Assembly (NCBI GenBank): GCA_002714465.1
Contig: PAXL01000034.1
Span: 97,267-161,266, forward strand
Length of the DNA: 64,000 bases
Reading direction: 5' to 3'
DNA from: Gemmatimonadota bacterium
GTDB lineage: Bacteria; Latescibacterota; UBA2968
Made by a program: the position numbers and the translations under genes. Positions 18,404-27,356 of this stretch are shown in pieces. Position 1 is the first letter of the stretch; every line of letters starts with the position of its first letter. The notes beneath the pieces are model-generated. The model was not told where the DNA came from. It searched no databases and saw nothing but the letters and a program-made list of their open reading frames with translations.

Positions 18404-19540
18404 TCAGCCTTTCATCTCCTCCGCATCAACACCCATCGACGCACACCACTCACGATATACGGACGGTGAGATCTCGGACGGTTTGATCTCGCTCCGGCCA
18501 CCCCAGAACACGTTTGTATAGCTGATGGGTATGTCGCAGAAGGCTAGGTGATCGTCAATCGCCTGCTTGTGTTCGAAGACCTTCTCACGCTCCATACCGT
18601 GCACGACGCCCATGATGTTGACATCTCCGAACTCGGGCCCACCTTCACGCCAATAACAATGCGTCATGATATCATGTCGACCGACCTCGCAGCCAGCTTC
18701 TATCTCACGACCTTTCGCGACGGCCCAGTGAAAGAGTGCGTTGTAACGCGTCACGCGTTCTCCAGTCTTCAGACGTTTTGAATGCTCGAGAAACGTGGAG
18801 AATCGGCCGACCACTTTTCGGGACTGCAGATCCTCAGCAACCTCGCAGAACTGATCCAGAGAAAGACCCGCTTCTTCTGCTCTTTGCACCCAGGGATCGT
18901 CTTGGATCTCCTCCATCTCGAACTCACGCTTGAGACCCATCATCACCTGCCAGTCGAGATCCGAAAGTTCTACGACCTCGACGTGACGAGGCATAGCAGG
19001 TTCGTCTGACTTGCTCCCGGGTTCCATCGAGCGTCGCCTTACGTGCCCAACACCCAGAGCGAAGATACTCTTAGCCGGCATAAGCCGGAAGACCTCGGCA
19101 CCGGTCTTCTCACACAGAAGCTCACAGTGCTTATCCATCGAGTAGGGCAGCGGTACCTTCACTGTCGTCCACAGCCGGTATCGCGCGCCCGTCTTCCCCT
19201 CATCCGTCGTACGAATCACCACGTGTCCGGAGAACGGGTCCTGCTGGAACATCCAATCGAAGATCTCGTTCAGGCGATCTTCCGAAACACGCCAAGCGAC
19301 TAGAGCTCCGGGAGCGAGATTCGTAGCCATAAGGGTTTGACGAACTCGGCGAATCGTACCTCCTTCAAGCATGGCGCGGATTCGCTTAACGACATCATCT
19401 ATGGGAACATCCGACTGATCGGCGATTTCTCGAATCGGATTCCGGTGAAAGCCCAAGATCTTGTCCTCTGACACCGACAGAATCTTTGCATTTACCGGAT
19501 CGTCCGTCGCAATGGGAATTGTCTCGGTCGCCATACGCAT
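18404..19540 (-). CDS. Tandem Lrp/AsnC-type protein resembling siroheme decarboxylase AhbA/AhbB
   Basis: A 378-residue protein made of two Lrp/AsnC-like halves. Each has a winged-helix part (IADQSDVPIDDVVKRIRAM, GGTIRRVRQ; then LDWQVMMGLKREF, LQSRKVVGRFSTF) followed by an alpha/beta-barrel-like domain (APGALVAWRVSEDRL; RYNALFHWAVA and DIMTHCYWREG...MGVVHGM). The second matches the AhbB pattern of a conserved His/Cys/Tyr segment before a GVVHG-type strand. AhbA/AhbB or NirDLGH proteins remove carboxylates from siroheme on the way to haem or haem d1. A joined version would fit that chemistry, but a transcriptional regulator is also possible. It starts 11 bp after clpP on the same strand. An alternative ATG lies two codons in. 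Confidence 0.55.
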   Translation of the reverse strand: MRMATETIPIATDDPVNAKILSVSEDKILGFHRNPIREIADQSDVPIDDVVKRIRAMLEGGTIRRVRQTLMATNLAPGALVAWRVSEDRLNEIFDWMFQQDPFSGHVVIRTTDEGKTGARYRLWTTVKVPLPYSMDKHCELLCEKTGAEVFRLMPAKSIFALGVGHVRRRSMEPGSKSDEPAMPRHVEVVELSDLDWQVMMGLKREFEMEEIQDDPWVQRAEEAGLSLDQFCEVAEDLQSRKVVGRFSTFLEHSKRLKTGERVTRYNALFHWAVAKGREIEAGCEVGRHDIMTHCYWREGGPEFGDVNIMGVVHGMEREKVFEHKQAIDDHLAFCDIPISYTNVFWGGRSEIKPSEISPSVYREWCASMGVDAEEMKG

Positions 19541-19551
19541 TTCTGTTGTGT

Positions 19552-20223
19552 CTAGTCTTCAAGCTCGTCGAGATTGTTGACAACGCGGCTTATCAACCCA
19601 TATTCGACCGCCTCCTCTGCAGACATCCAGTAGTCACGGTCCGTATCCTCGGACACTTTCTCGATCGGCTGACCGGTCTCTTGGGCATACAGCTCATTGA
19701 TCCGCTGCCTCAGCTTCAGGATCTGCTCGGCCGTCCGCTTGATGTCCTCTGCCGCACCGAACGATCGCATCGAGGGCTGGTGTATCATGATGCGTGCATT
19801 CGGAAGAGCGAGACGGTCTTGCTTCTCCGCAGCGAGCATGATCACCGTCGCAGCACTCGCCGAAAGACCCGCGCTGATAATCTTCACCCGCGGCCGAACG
19901 AACCGGATCAGGTCGTAGATAGCATATCCGTCGTCGGCGCTACCGCCGGGTGAGTTGATGAAAATCTTGATCGGCTTCTCAGGATCCTCGTGATCCAAGA
20001 ACAGGAGCTGTGCAGTCACTCTTGCGGTCAGCTTGTGATCAACAGGGTCGGAAATCAGGATCGTCCTTGCTTTGATCAGGCTGCGTCCGAGGAACTCTCC
20101 GTCCTTGGATCCCTTTTCGCTCTCCTCGTCCTCCTCCTCTTCTTCTTCGTCATCCAGGCGAATGGCGTCTCGAGACGCGTGCTTCAGGCTCGTCTCGTGT
20201 GGCCATTTCCGATCGTCAAACAT
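19552..20223 (-). CDS. clpP: ClpP-family protease subunit
   Basis: Serine protease subunit of a Clp-type ATP-dependent protease. 223 residues. The catalytic triad is visible: Ser in GLSASAA, His in MIHQPSM and Asp in DTDRDYWMSAEEA. The oxyanion glycines SPGGS are intact. It has an unusual N-terminal leader of about 45 residues containing an acidic run of Asp/Glu before FLGRSLIKARTI. An ATG nine codons upstream exists, but AGGAAGG sits 7 bp before the ATG at 20223, so I chose that start. ClpX is not adjacent. It is transcribed together with the AhbA/B-like gene and divergent from rsmB. Confidence 0.92.
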   Translation of the reverse strand: MFDDRKWPHETSLKHASRDAIRLDDEEEEEEDEESEKGSKDGEFLGRSLIKARTILISDPVDHKLTARVTAQLLFLDHEDPEKPIKIFINSPGGSADDGYAIYDLIRFVRPRVKIISAGLSASAATVIMLAAEKQDRLALPNARIMIHQPSMRSFGAAEDIKRTAEQILKLRQRINELYAQETGQPIEKVSEDTDRDYWMSAEEAVEYGLISRVVNNLDELED

Positions 20224-20395
20224 TATACATCCTTCCTGAAAACGTCCCAAAACGAAGGTGCCGCAGACACCGCCACGGCACCGTGAAAAGCGAACTTAAT
20301 CTATCCGATCGATCTTTCTAAGTCAAGCAGTGCAAGGCTTTTAGGAGATTCCGACATGTCTTGACTTGGTCTGAAGCGAAGCGGACATTTCATGG

Positions 20396-21688
20396 GTGAC
20401 TTCCTCTCCCCCACTTCACCGGACTGCCCGAGGTCGAGCGATCGACATCCTCGACCGGGTCGACGCCGGAGCATACGCCAATACCCTGCTCGACAAAGAG
20501 CGTGACTCTGCGGACGCCCGCCTGCTACGCGAGATCGTTCTGGGAACGCTCACCTGGCGGGGACGTATCGACCACATCCTCAACGCCTACCTGAAGCAAC
20601 CGATCCGCACTCTCAAGCGTCCGTACGCAAACCTACTGCGCTCCGCCGCTTACCAGATTCTGCATCTGGACCGGGTACCGAGCTACGCTGTCGTATCGGA
20701 GTCCGTCAACCTTGCCCGTCGAGGGGGCAAGGGTTTGTCGTCAATGGTCAACGCAGTGCTTCGAGGTGTATCGGAGTCTCGGCGGCAGGTTCAGTGGCCA
20801 GACCCACTATCACAGCCTGTCGACCATCTCTCTACAGAATACTCGCATCCCGCCTGGCTTATCGAACGCTGGGTTAAGCGATTCGGGACGGAACGCACAA
20901 GAGCACTATGTGAGGCTGGCAATACCCGTCCGCCTCTGACAATTCGGACAAACCTTCTGCGTACCACTGCCAAAGATCTGGCCAGGACACTCGAAGAATC
21001 CGGCATCTCAACGACAGGCACACCTGGCCTGGCCGACAGCCTGAACATAGCAGTAGCTAAGGGACTCTTCGCGACCGCCGCACACAGAGAGGGCTGGTTC
21101 AGCGTGCAGGGCCCCGGGGCCGCTCGGGTATCCGGCCTGCTCGAGGCCTCGACCGGTGATAAAATCCTCGATGTCTGCGCGGCCCCGGGGGGCAAAGCGG
21201 CCGTAGCTGCTTCCAAAGGTGCCGCCGTCATCGCATCTGACCTGTCACCTTCACGAATCGTACGATTCAAGGAAAACGCGAATCGACTGCGGATGGATAT
21301 CGATATCGTCGTCGCAGACGCACGAGCCATCCCGTTCAGCGCGAAGTTCGACCATGTCCTCGTCGATGCTCCGTGCACGGGCCTTGGCACGCTCTCCAGA
21401 CATCCAGAGATCCGCTGGCGACGCCAACCCAGCGACATCCACCGAATGGCATCGCGACAGCTGGAAATCCTCCTTTCGGCGGCAGGCCACGTTCGATCTG
21501 GTGGATACCTTGTCTACACGACGTGTACTACAGAACCACAGGAGAACGAGGAGGTTATAGAAGAATTTCTCAGAACAGAAAGCGGGTTCTTCAGGGATTG
21601 CGACGATCTGTATATCCTACCTGACATAGACGGAACAGATGGGGCATATGGCGCACGTCTCAGAAAAGGAGACGGAAAAGCCTTATGA
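20396..21688 (+). CDS. rsmB: 16S rRNA (cytosine-967-C5) methyltransferase RsmB
   Basis: SAM-dependent m5C methyltransferase of 16S rRNA. The 430 residues comprise an N-terminal NusB-like RNA-binding domain (about 8-140) and a Rossmann methyltransferase domain: DVCAAPGGKA for SAM binding, DAPCTGLGTLSRHP with one catalytic Cys, and YTTCTTEPQENEEV with the second. The start is GTG at 20396. Its end overlaps the start of the long frame of the TPR gene by four bases. Confidence 0.93.
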   Translation: MTSSPPLHRTARGRAIDILDRVDAGAYANTLLDKERDSADARLLREIVLGTLTWRGRIDHILNAYLKQPIRTLKRPYANLLRSAAYQILHLDRVPSYAVVSESVNLARRGGKGLSSMVNAVLRGVSESRRQVQWPDPLSQPVDHLSTEYSHPAWLIERWVKRFGTERTRALCEAGNTRPPLTIRTNLLRTTAKDLARTLEESGISTTGTPGLADSLNIAVAKGLFATAAHREGWFSVQGPGAARVSGLLEASTGDKILDVCAAPGGKAAVAASKGAAVIASDLSPSRIVRFKENANRLRMDIDIVVADARAIPFSAKFDHVLVDAPCTGLGTLSRHPEIRWRRQPSDIHRMASRQLEILLSAAGHVRSGGYLVYTTCTTEPQENEEVIEEFLRTESGFFRDCDDLYILPDIDGTDGAYGARLRKGDGKAL

Positions 21689-21750
21689 ATTCGGCGAAAG
21701 TGCCGATTATTCAAATGGATATGTATGTCAGACCGCAGGATGACCCAAGT

Positions 21751-24700
21751 ATGCTCAAGCGCACAAAAGCAGCCTTCCTAGTAGCTCTGATCCTGATTCC
21801 CTTGGGCGCCCGGGGACAGAATCAGGCCTCTGTAGCCGTGTTCCCTGTCGGGACACTATCCAGAGGAGACCAGTGGATCGCTATGAGCGTATCAAGCGAA
21901 CTGGTAGAGAAGCTCACTCGGACGAGCAACCTCAGGCCCGTGCACGCCGACTACGTCCAGGACCGTTTGGATAAGGTCCTCGGACCCAAGTCAATGGGTC
22001 CCGCCTGGCTTCCTGCCTCTGTGCAGCAGAAGGTGGGTCAGTGGCTCGATGCAGACCTGATCATCACGGGGCTCGTGGGGTCGACCCGGAACAGACACCA
22101 GGCACGTGCGTTCCTCGACGGACTCTCTATCGTCCCCTCTGTCACGCCCGAAGGCTCGGAAGCCTGGATGGCCGCCAAGCTTATCGACGTCCACCGCGGC
22201 AAGTCCGTCTCGTGGGCCTTTTCAGAAGGCAGCCGGGACGGCTTTTTCGAACTGCAGGATGCCCTCTACCTGCAGATTGTCGCCGGTCTGGGGCTTGATC
22301 CAGGCGGTATGGCACCCGGAACGGTCGGTCGTCGTCCCACAGAGTCCCGGCGGGCCTATCAGCTAACTCAGGAAGCCGAGTCACTGCTCAGTGAAACCGT
22401 CAAACAGAAACACCTGTATCGACAACGCAAAAAGGCGCGACGGAAGCTCGAACAATCCCTGAAGATGGAACCGACATACGCAAAGACCTACGCGCTACTA
22501 GGGCACGTCGCCGAAGTCCGGGGCGATACTCAGATGGCCTTCGATTACTACGGACAAGCTTCAGCCCTCGACCCGAACTACGTTGCTCCCCGATTCGCGA
22601 TCGCGAATCTTGCGAACCTGGACGGCGATACCTCCGGAGAGATCGCCGCGCTCCAGTCTGTCCTGGAAGCCGTCCCCTGGCACGACGACGCATACGACCA
22701 GCTCGGTCTGGTTCACGAGCGTCTCGGACAAAGTGAACTCGCAGCCACCTACTACGACCGGGCCCTCGGTCTTTCGGATGTCGACCCGGATCGACTCTAC
22801 AGAGCCAGCTCCGTTCATCTCAGCCTCGGGCAGTTTGACCGCGCGGTCGACTACCTAGGACGCGCCGTTGCCCGGATACCCGGCGAGCAAGCATATCATG
22901 TAGGTTTGACGCGCGCCTACACGAGAGCGGGCGACTTTGAACTGGCGAAAGACGCATTGGCGGCGGCACACGAAGTTGGTGTGGAATCCACGGATCTCTG
23001 GCTCGCTGCGGGCGAACTCGCACTCAAGACGAAAGACTACGCAGAAGCTGAAGCGGCCTTCAACCGCGTGCTGGCCGAGCAGCCTGGCCGCACCGACGCC
23101 CAGCTGATGGTGGCAAGGCTCCGCTCCGCAAGAGGCGATTACCAGGCTGCGATCGAGGCTTACACCCAAGCGATAGAAGGAGGACTTCAAATCGAGGACG
23201 TCCTCGAACCGCTAGCCTCAGCCTACATAGGCGTAGGGGATCAGGCCAAGGCAGACCAACTCTACAAGGACGCACTCACCAAGCGGCCTAACGAGATCTC
23301 GTGGCTGATGGCGCGAAGCCGCATACTCATCGGGACATTGGCACATACTGAGGCGATTCCCCTGCTTCGCAGAGTCCTTGCTAAAGAGTCGAACAACCTT
23401 GACGCGCACGAATGGATTGCCGGTGCCTACGCGGCAGTCGCCAACGATCACCAAGCCCTTGATCACTATCGCCGTGTGATCGGGCTCGACCCAGGCCGCA
23501 GCTACGTCTACACCCGGATGGGCGATCTTCACTACGGCATGCGAGATTTCCAAGACGCCCGGAAGACTTACAAAATGGCGATCGACCGAGGCGTAAGGAC
23601 AGCGGAGGCATACGCCGGTCTCGGGCTTGCGGAGGAAGAACTCTCTCGATACCGCAACGCGAGAACTGCATACCGGCGCGCGCGCGATCGCGATCCCGGA
23701 AACGAGATTGCAAGAAAGGGTCTGCAGAGAATGCGATCGAAGATACGGCCGCCTCGCAGACAGCCGACCGCGTCGGAGTCGGCAGATCGTGGACGACGGA
23801 TGATGGAATCTGACGATTTGGAGGGAGCCCTTTCGGCCTTCCTGTATTCGCTCGACCGGGATGCCGCCAACTCGAGCGTCCTCGTCGACATCGGAACAGT
23901 CTACGCTCGGCTCGGGGACACGCAAAGCGCGCGATCAGCCTTTGAGTCTGCGGAGCGTCTGAAACCCACACCGAAATCGGCATACAACCTCGGCCGACTG
24001 AGCTACCAAGAGGGCAAGGCTTCTGAAGCAATGCTAAACTACCAGATCGCCTTGCAACGAGACGAGACTTTCCTACGAGCATCGATCAACCTGGCTGCAA
24101 TTCAGGCAGGGACAAACGACCCGCTCAGCGCTATCTCGACCCTCCAGGCCGCCCGACGTCACCATCCGCAGAACGGCGCCGTACTCGTCAGTCTGGCGAA
24201 CGCACAGTTCCAGGCTGGTGATCTGGACCAGGCCGCAGCCTTTTACGAATCTTCCAGATCGCTCCCGAATGCGCTTGCCGATGCCGAGATCGGTCTCGGA
24301 AACGTCGCTCTCGCACAGGGAGACACCGTGAGCGCCTCGAGCCACTATCAGGCTGCGATAACGGCCTCACCCGACAACCCCAACCCGCGAGTCAACCTGG
24401 GAACGGTTCTGATCCAACAGGGCCAGTTCGACAAGGCCGTTGTTGAGTTCGAGAAGGCGCTCGCGTTGAGTCCTGGTGACATCGCCTTATACCTGAACCT
24501 GGCTGTTCTTTACTACCACACAGAACAGTATCCCGAGGCACTCGAGTACTGTCGTTCTATACTCGAACAAGATGCCTCGTATGTGGAGCCTCAGCGGTTG
24601 ATCGCCGACATCGCCCTAGCAAAGTCAGAACACGAAATAGCCGTGGAGGCATACGGTGTGGTGCTGCAGCAACAACCAGGCGACCTCGCGTCACTCCTAG

Positions 24701-24864
24701 GCATGGCTGAAGCATTGAGCGGGTTGGAGCAAATGGAAGAGGCTCAGGAGTACTGGCAGGAGTGGCTGGACACGGTTGGCGACGATCCTGCCTACGCCAC
24801 TCAGGCAGAAGCGCTCGTGCGCCGCGTCGGGGCTAGCGATTCGGGGCTCAGACTGTCGCAATAG
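21751..24864 (+). CDS. Large secreted or periplasmic TPR protein with TolB/FlgO-like N-terminal domain
   Basis: A 1037-residue protein. The ATG at 21751 opens a classical signal peptide (KRTKAAFLVALILIPLGARG) and is preceded by AGGATGA. I prefer it over the ATG at 21685, which would bury the signal. The N-terminal part (about 25-185) resembles the TolB-N/FlgO-type domain (VAVFPVGTL, ADLIITGLVGS). From about 220 to the end there are roughly twenty tetratricopeptide repeats, many with the W/Y-x2-LG and A-x7-A pattern, interrupted by a basic linker near 655-690. TPR superhelices scaffold protein complexes. The partner is unknown. Confidence 0.8.
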   Translation: MLKRTKAAFLVALILIPLGARGQNQASVAVFPVGTLSRGDQWIAMSVSSELVEKLTRTSNLRPVHADYVQDRLDKVLGPKSMGPAWLPASVQQKVGQWLDADLIITGLVGSTRNRHQARAFLDGLSIVPSVTPEGSEAWMAAKLIDVHRGKSVSWAFSEGSRDGFFELQDALYLQIVAGLGLDPGGMAPGTVGRRPTESRRAYQLTQEAESLLSETVKQKHLYRQRKKARRKLEQSLKMEPTYAKTYALLGHVAEVRGDTQMAFDYYGQASALDPNYVAPRFAIANLANLDGDTSGEIAALQSVLEAVPWHDDAYDQLGLVHERLGQSELAATYYDRALGLSDVDPDRLYRASSVHLSLGQFDRAVDYLGRAVARIPGEQAYHVGLTRAYTRAGDFELAKDALAAAHEVGVESTDLWLAAGELALKTKDYAEAEAAFNRVLAEQPGRTDAQLMVARLRSARGDYQAAIEAYTQAIEGGLQIEDVLEPLASAYIGVGDQAKADQLYKDALTKRPNEISWLMARSRILIGTLAHTEAIPLLRRVLAKESNNLDAHEWIAGAYAAVANDHQALDHYRRVIGLDPGRSYVYTRMGDLHYGMRDFQDARKTYKMAIDRGVRTAEAYAGLGLAEEELSRYRNARTAYRRARDRDPGNEIARKGLQRMRSKIRPPRRQPTASESADRGRRMMESDDLEGALSAFLYSLDRDAANSSVLVDIGTVYARLGDTQSARSAFESAERLKPTPKSAYNLGRLSYQEGKASEAMLNYQIALQRDETFLRASINLAAIQAGTNDPLSAISTLQAARRHHPQNGAVLVSLANAQFQAGDLDQAAAFYESSRSLPNALADAEIGLGNVALAQGDTVSASSHYQAAITASPDNPNPRVNLGTVLIQQGQFDKAVVEFEKALALSPGDIALYLNLAVLYYHTEQYPEALEYCRSILEQDASYVEPQRLIADIALAKSEHEIAVEAYGVVLQQQPGDLASLLGMAEALSGLEQMEEAQEYWQEWLDTVGDDPAYATQAEALVRRVGASDSGLRLSQ

Positions 24865-24902
24865 CTCCAAGAACTCTAAAACAAGCTCTAGTAGACTACC
24901 GA

Positions 24903-25240
24903 GGCTTCACACACTTGAAGCCGAAAGCGTGATCGCGACCCGCACGCAGCGGGCGAGGCCGTCCGTGTTGTTCCAGCTTCGGTCAGCAGGATCCCCTTCG
25001 TCGAAGTCCAATCCCATACATTCCCGACCATCACCAGCGCACCATACGGGCTTGCTCCCACCGGCACGCTTCCGACTTCAACCGTCAGAAAACTTTATCT
25101 GGCGGCCGGATCGTAATTCGCCTTCTCTCGATCGATCGCATACTCGCCCCACGGAGACGGTAACGAGATCATATCAGTACAACCTCGGGTCCACTCCACC
25201 TCGCATGGGAGTCGCTTGCCCTGCCACTAGCAGTGCGTAG
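24903..25240 (-). pseudogene. Relic of a formylglycine-generating-enzyme (FGE/SUMF1) domain
   Basis: No single frame is open, but the three reverse-strand frames joined give an unmistakable FGE-sulfatase domain: WQGKRLPCEVEWTRG, PWGEYAIDREKANYDPAAR, then an in-frame TAA, VGSVPVGASPYGALVMVGN followed by VWDWTS, then a frameshift to SWNNTDGLARC, then another to FGFKCVKP. There is also a TAG just before WQGKRLP. FGE oxidises a sulfatase cysteine to formylglycine; related domains act in ergothioneine-type chemistry. At least two stops and two frameshifts make it non-functional. The gene's 5' half is not recognisable upstream. Confidence 0.8.
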
Positions 25241-25401
25241 AAGGGTCCCTGTCTTTCAGGTAGAAAACCGTGAAATCGACGGTCGCGGCACCGACAGAAC
25301 TGAGTAGGAGGGCAAACGGCAAGGCAAATTCTCATCATATCACTCGGGTGGTGGTATAGAAAGACAACAGAACCGTTACACTTCACGCACTGCAACCTCC
25401 C

Positions 25402-25433
25402 AAAAAAGGCCCGACACCTGGTGGCGTCGGGCC
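25402..25433 (-). terminator. Intrinsic terminator, reverse strand
   Basis: Hairpin GGCCCGAC-ACC / GGC-GTCGGGCC with a short loop. On the reverse strand it is followed by TTTTTTG. It lies downstream of the PilZ-like gene ending at 25625. Confidence 0.8.
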
Positions 25434-25624
25434 AATAAAGTGACTACGGGATGGTATTGTTAGACGGTGTCCTGCTCTTCTTGTGTCAGGACGCGGACTG
25501 CCCGCTTTGTTCAATTCGTACTTTGCGAGACCAGAACTTCACGAATCTGCTGTCGCAGGACAGTCATCCGATTCCGTTCTCCGCGCGGCGAACGGTCAGG
25601 TTCATGTCTGTGTTTGCAGACACG

Positions 25625-27037
25625 CTATCGCTCCATATATGCCAGCAGACCGTTCAGCGCCCGATGGACTTCCTTGAAGTGGGGGTTCTCACGAAGCGCG
25701 CGCAGCGGCTCCCAAGATCGGACCTCGTATGTCATCGGATCGTAGTCTGCCGGGTCAAACCGGAATGCCACACCAATGTTCGCAAGACGTCCGGTGTCCT
25801 TACCCAAATCGATCCCCCCGCGGACAATCTCACCGATCACGGGTATGACCGGAGGAACATTCGGTTTATAGATCGCCAGCTCATTCTGAAAGTGCGTTCG
25901 GGGATAAAAACTCAGAAGGAGTCCCGTGCCTTCCAAGCGTTCTAACAAAGCCGACGGGTCATCCGGGACTGTTTCACCACTCATCAAGAAGGTCTCGAGC
26001 AGCGGGCTGTTCTGCAGACCCGCACCACTCACGCTAAAGTCTTTGAGCACGACGGGGAGACCGGCTTGTTTCTGGATCAGTCCTTTCGGACGTACTGTGA
26101 TCACCTTGACCCCGGACTTATGGACACGACAGACCCATCGATGGTGCACGTCCGCGCCTTGGGCAAACTTGCGCAGTGCGAAGTTCAGGATGACCACATC
26201 TCCCTCTCGCAGTTCGGGTCCATCCTTCGTTAGCATCTCGACCGGACGCCGCAAATGGATCTGGGTAGTGCGTGCCTCACCATCGAGGCCGAGTACGTCG
26301 CTCTGTCCGATGGGTACGATGTCCGTTCGCCCGAATCGCACGTCTTGAGACATCTTCGACAGGTAGACCGAGCGCCGGTGGTCCGGATTGGACTGGATGT
26401 ATCCGTGGAACAGTGCGACCAGATCCTCGGGCTTCGTGCACCCTTTCACATCCTCGGGGATCGGGTCATCTCCTGGGAACGACAGGATCTCGGGCCCACC
26501 GTCAGAGTTACCCGTCAGCGACACCCTCTCGGCATAAACATCCAACCTGAAGTGGGGCGCCACCTGCGGTCCCCTGACCCCGCGCACTTGAGCAAATCGA
26601 AGCGACCGACGGTTTTCGTTCTTCGCGACGTTCCCGATCGGCTTGAGCTTAAACCCGATCTCCACACGCGGCTCAAGATGCTGCAACAGCCGGTCCCTAA
26701 ACCGGACACGCTGTATTACCTCGCACTTCAGCGTATAGGGTGTTCGATCGAAGTGAAAGCTCAAACTGACGATCTCGCCTTTGCCCCTCAGGAGTCCTGA
26801 CGACAGCTTGTATCCTGCTGGTGGAGCCAGATAGAAGTGTCCGTCACGCGAGTATAGCTCGCTTGGGCGGGCGTAGAATGTGGCCAGACCGACTTCCTCT
26901 TGCACTTTCTCACCCATCGGATTCGAGATGATCGTGCATATCGCGGAACGCGTACCAAAGGCGTTTAGACGCTTGATTGCGAGGTCTTCCGATCCGGGCT
27001 GAGTAGAGGCCGGTGCCTTCTTGAAAATTTTGAGCAT
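25625..27037 (-). CDS. PilZ-domain-like protein
   Basis: A 470-residue soluble protein without a signal peptide or membrane segments. Two PilZ-type features are visible. RRSLRFAQVRG near 141 resembles the RxxxR switch that binds cyclic di-GMP. KDFSVSGAGL near 335 resembles the D/N-x-S-x-x-G strand of the PilZ barrel, and GVAFRF near 430 the last strand. The layout suggests two barrel units, as in YcgR-like proteins. A role in c-di-GMP signalling is inferred; no partner lies next to it. It ends in a 190-bp leader to an intrinsic terminator. Confidence 0.5.
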   Translation of the reverse strand: MLKIFKKAPASTQPGSEDLAIKRLNAFGTRSAICTIISNPMGEKVQEEVGLATFYARPSELYSRDGHFYLAPPAGYKLSSGLLRGKGEIVSLSFHFDRTPYTLKCEVIQRVRFRDRLLQHLEPRVEIGFKLKPIGNVAKNENRRSLRFAQVRGVRGPQVAPHFRLDVYAERVSLTGNSDGGPEILSFPGDDPIPEDVKGCTKPEDLVALFHGYIQSNPDHRRSVYLSKMSQDVRFGRTDIVPIGQSDVLGLDGEARTTQIHLRRPVEMLTKDGPELREGDVVILNFALRKFAQGADVHHRWVCRVHKSGVKVITVRPKGLIQKQAGLPVVLKDFSVSGAGLQNSPLLETFLMSGETVPDDPSALLERLEGTGLLLSFYPRTHFQNELAIYKPNVPPVIPVIGEIVRGGIDLGKDTGRLANIGVAFRFDPADYDPMTYEVRSWEPLRALRENPHFKEVHRALNGLLAYMER

Positions 27038-27303
27038 GGGGTGCTCCTAGGCCTTGTGGTTGGGGACGGTAGCCGCTTCGATGCCTCTTGTTGCACTATG
27101 CACAACCATTTAGTATCACTAATCGAGCGGGCGGAGTTCTCAGTCCAAAGTGGACGTAGGACTCCACCTGTCCTCATTCGCAATGGGTATGCCACCACAG
27201 ACCAGTGTCCGCTTAAATCTTTTTTTACAATTATTTATGCTCTAAACGCGTTCGTCTAATTGGTCATTCTCTCGGAAAGTGTTTCCGTCCTAGAAAAGAA
27301 AAG
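27038..27303. other. Gap upstream of the PilZ-like gene, nothing recognised
   Basis: The stretch is AT-rich around 27210-27250 and presumably contains the reverse-strand promoter of the PilZ-like gene. No coding region is recognised on either strand. Confidence 0.35.
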
Positions 27304-27331
27304 GCCCCCGATCCGTTCTTAGATCGAGGGC
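27304..27331 (-). terminator. Intrinsic terminator of sat
   Basis: Reverse-strand hairpin GCCCTCGATC / GATCGGGGGC (one wobble pair), followed by a T-rich run CTTTTCTTTTC. It lies 25 bp past the sat stop. Confidence 0.85.
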
Positions 27332-27356
27332 TTCTTGTTCCGCTGTCCCAATGAAC

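Noticed and set aside
25174..25395. Cysteine-rich reverse-strand frame resembling a zinc protein
   Set aside because: It covers the FGE relic in the wrong frame; the cysteines are not in a zinc-finger spacing.
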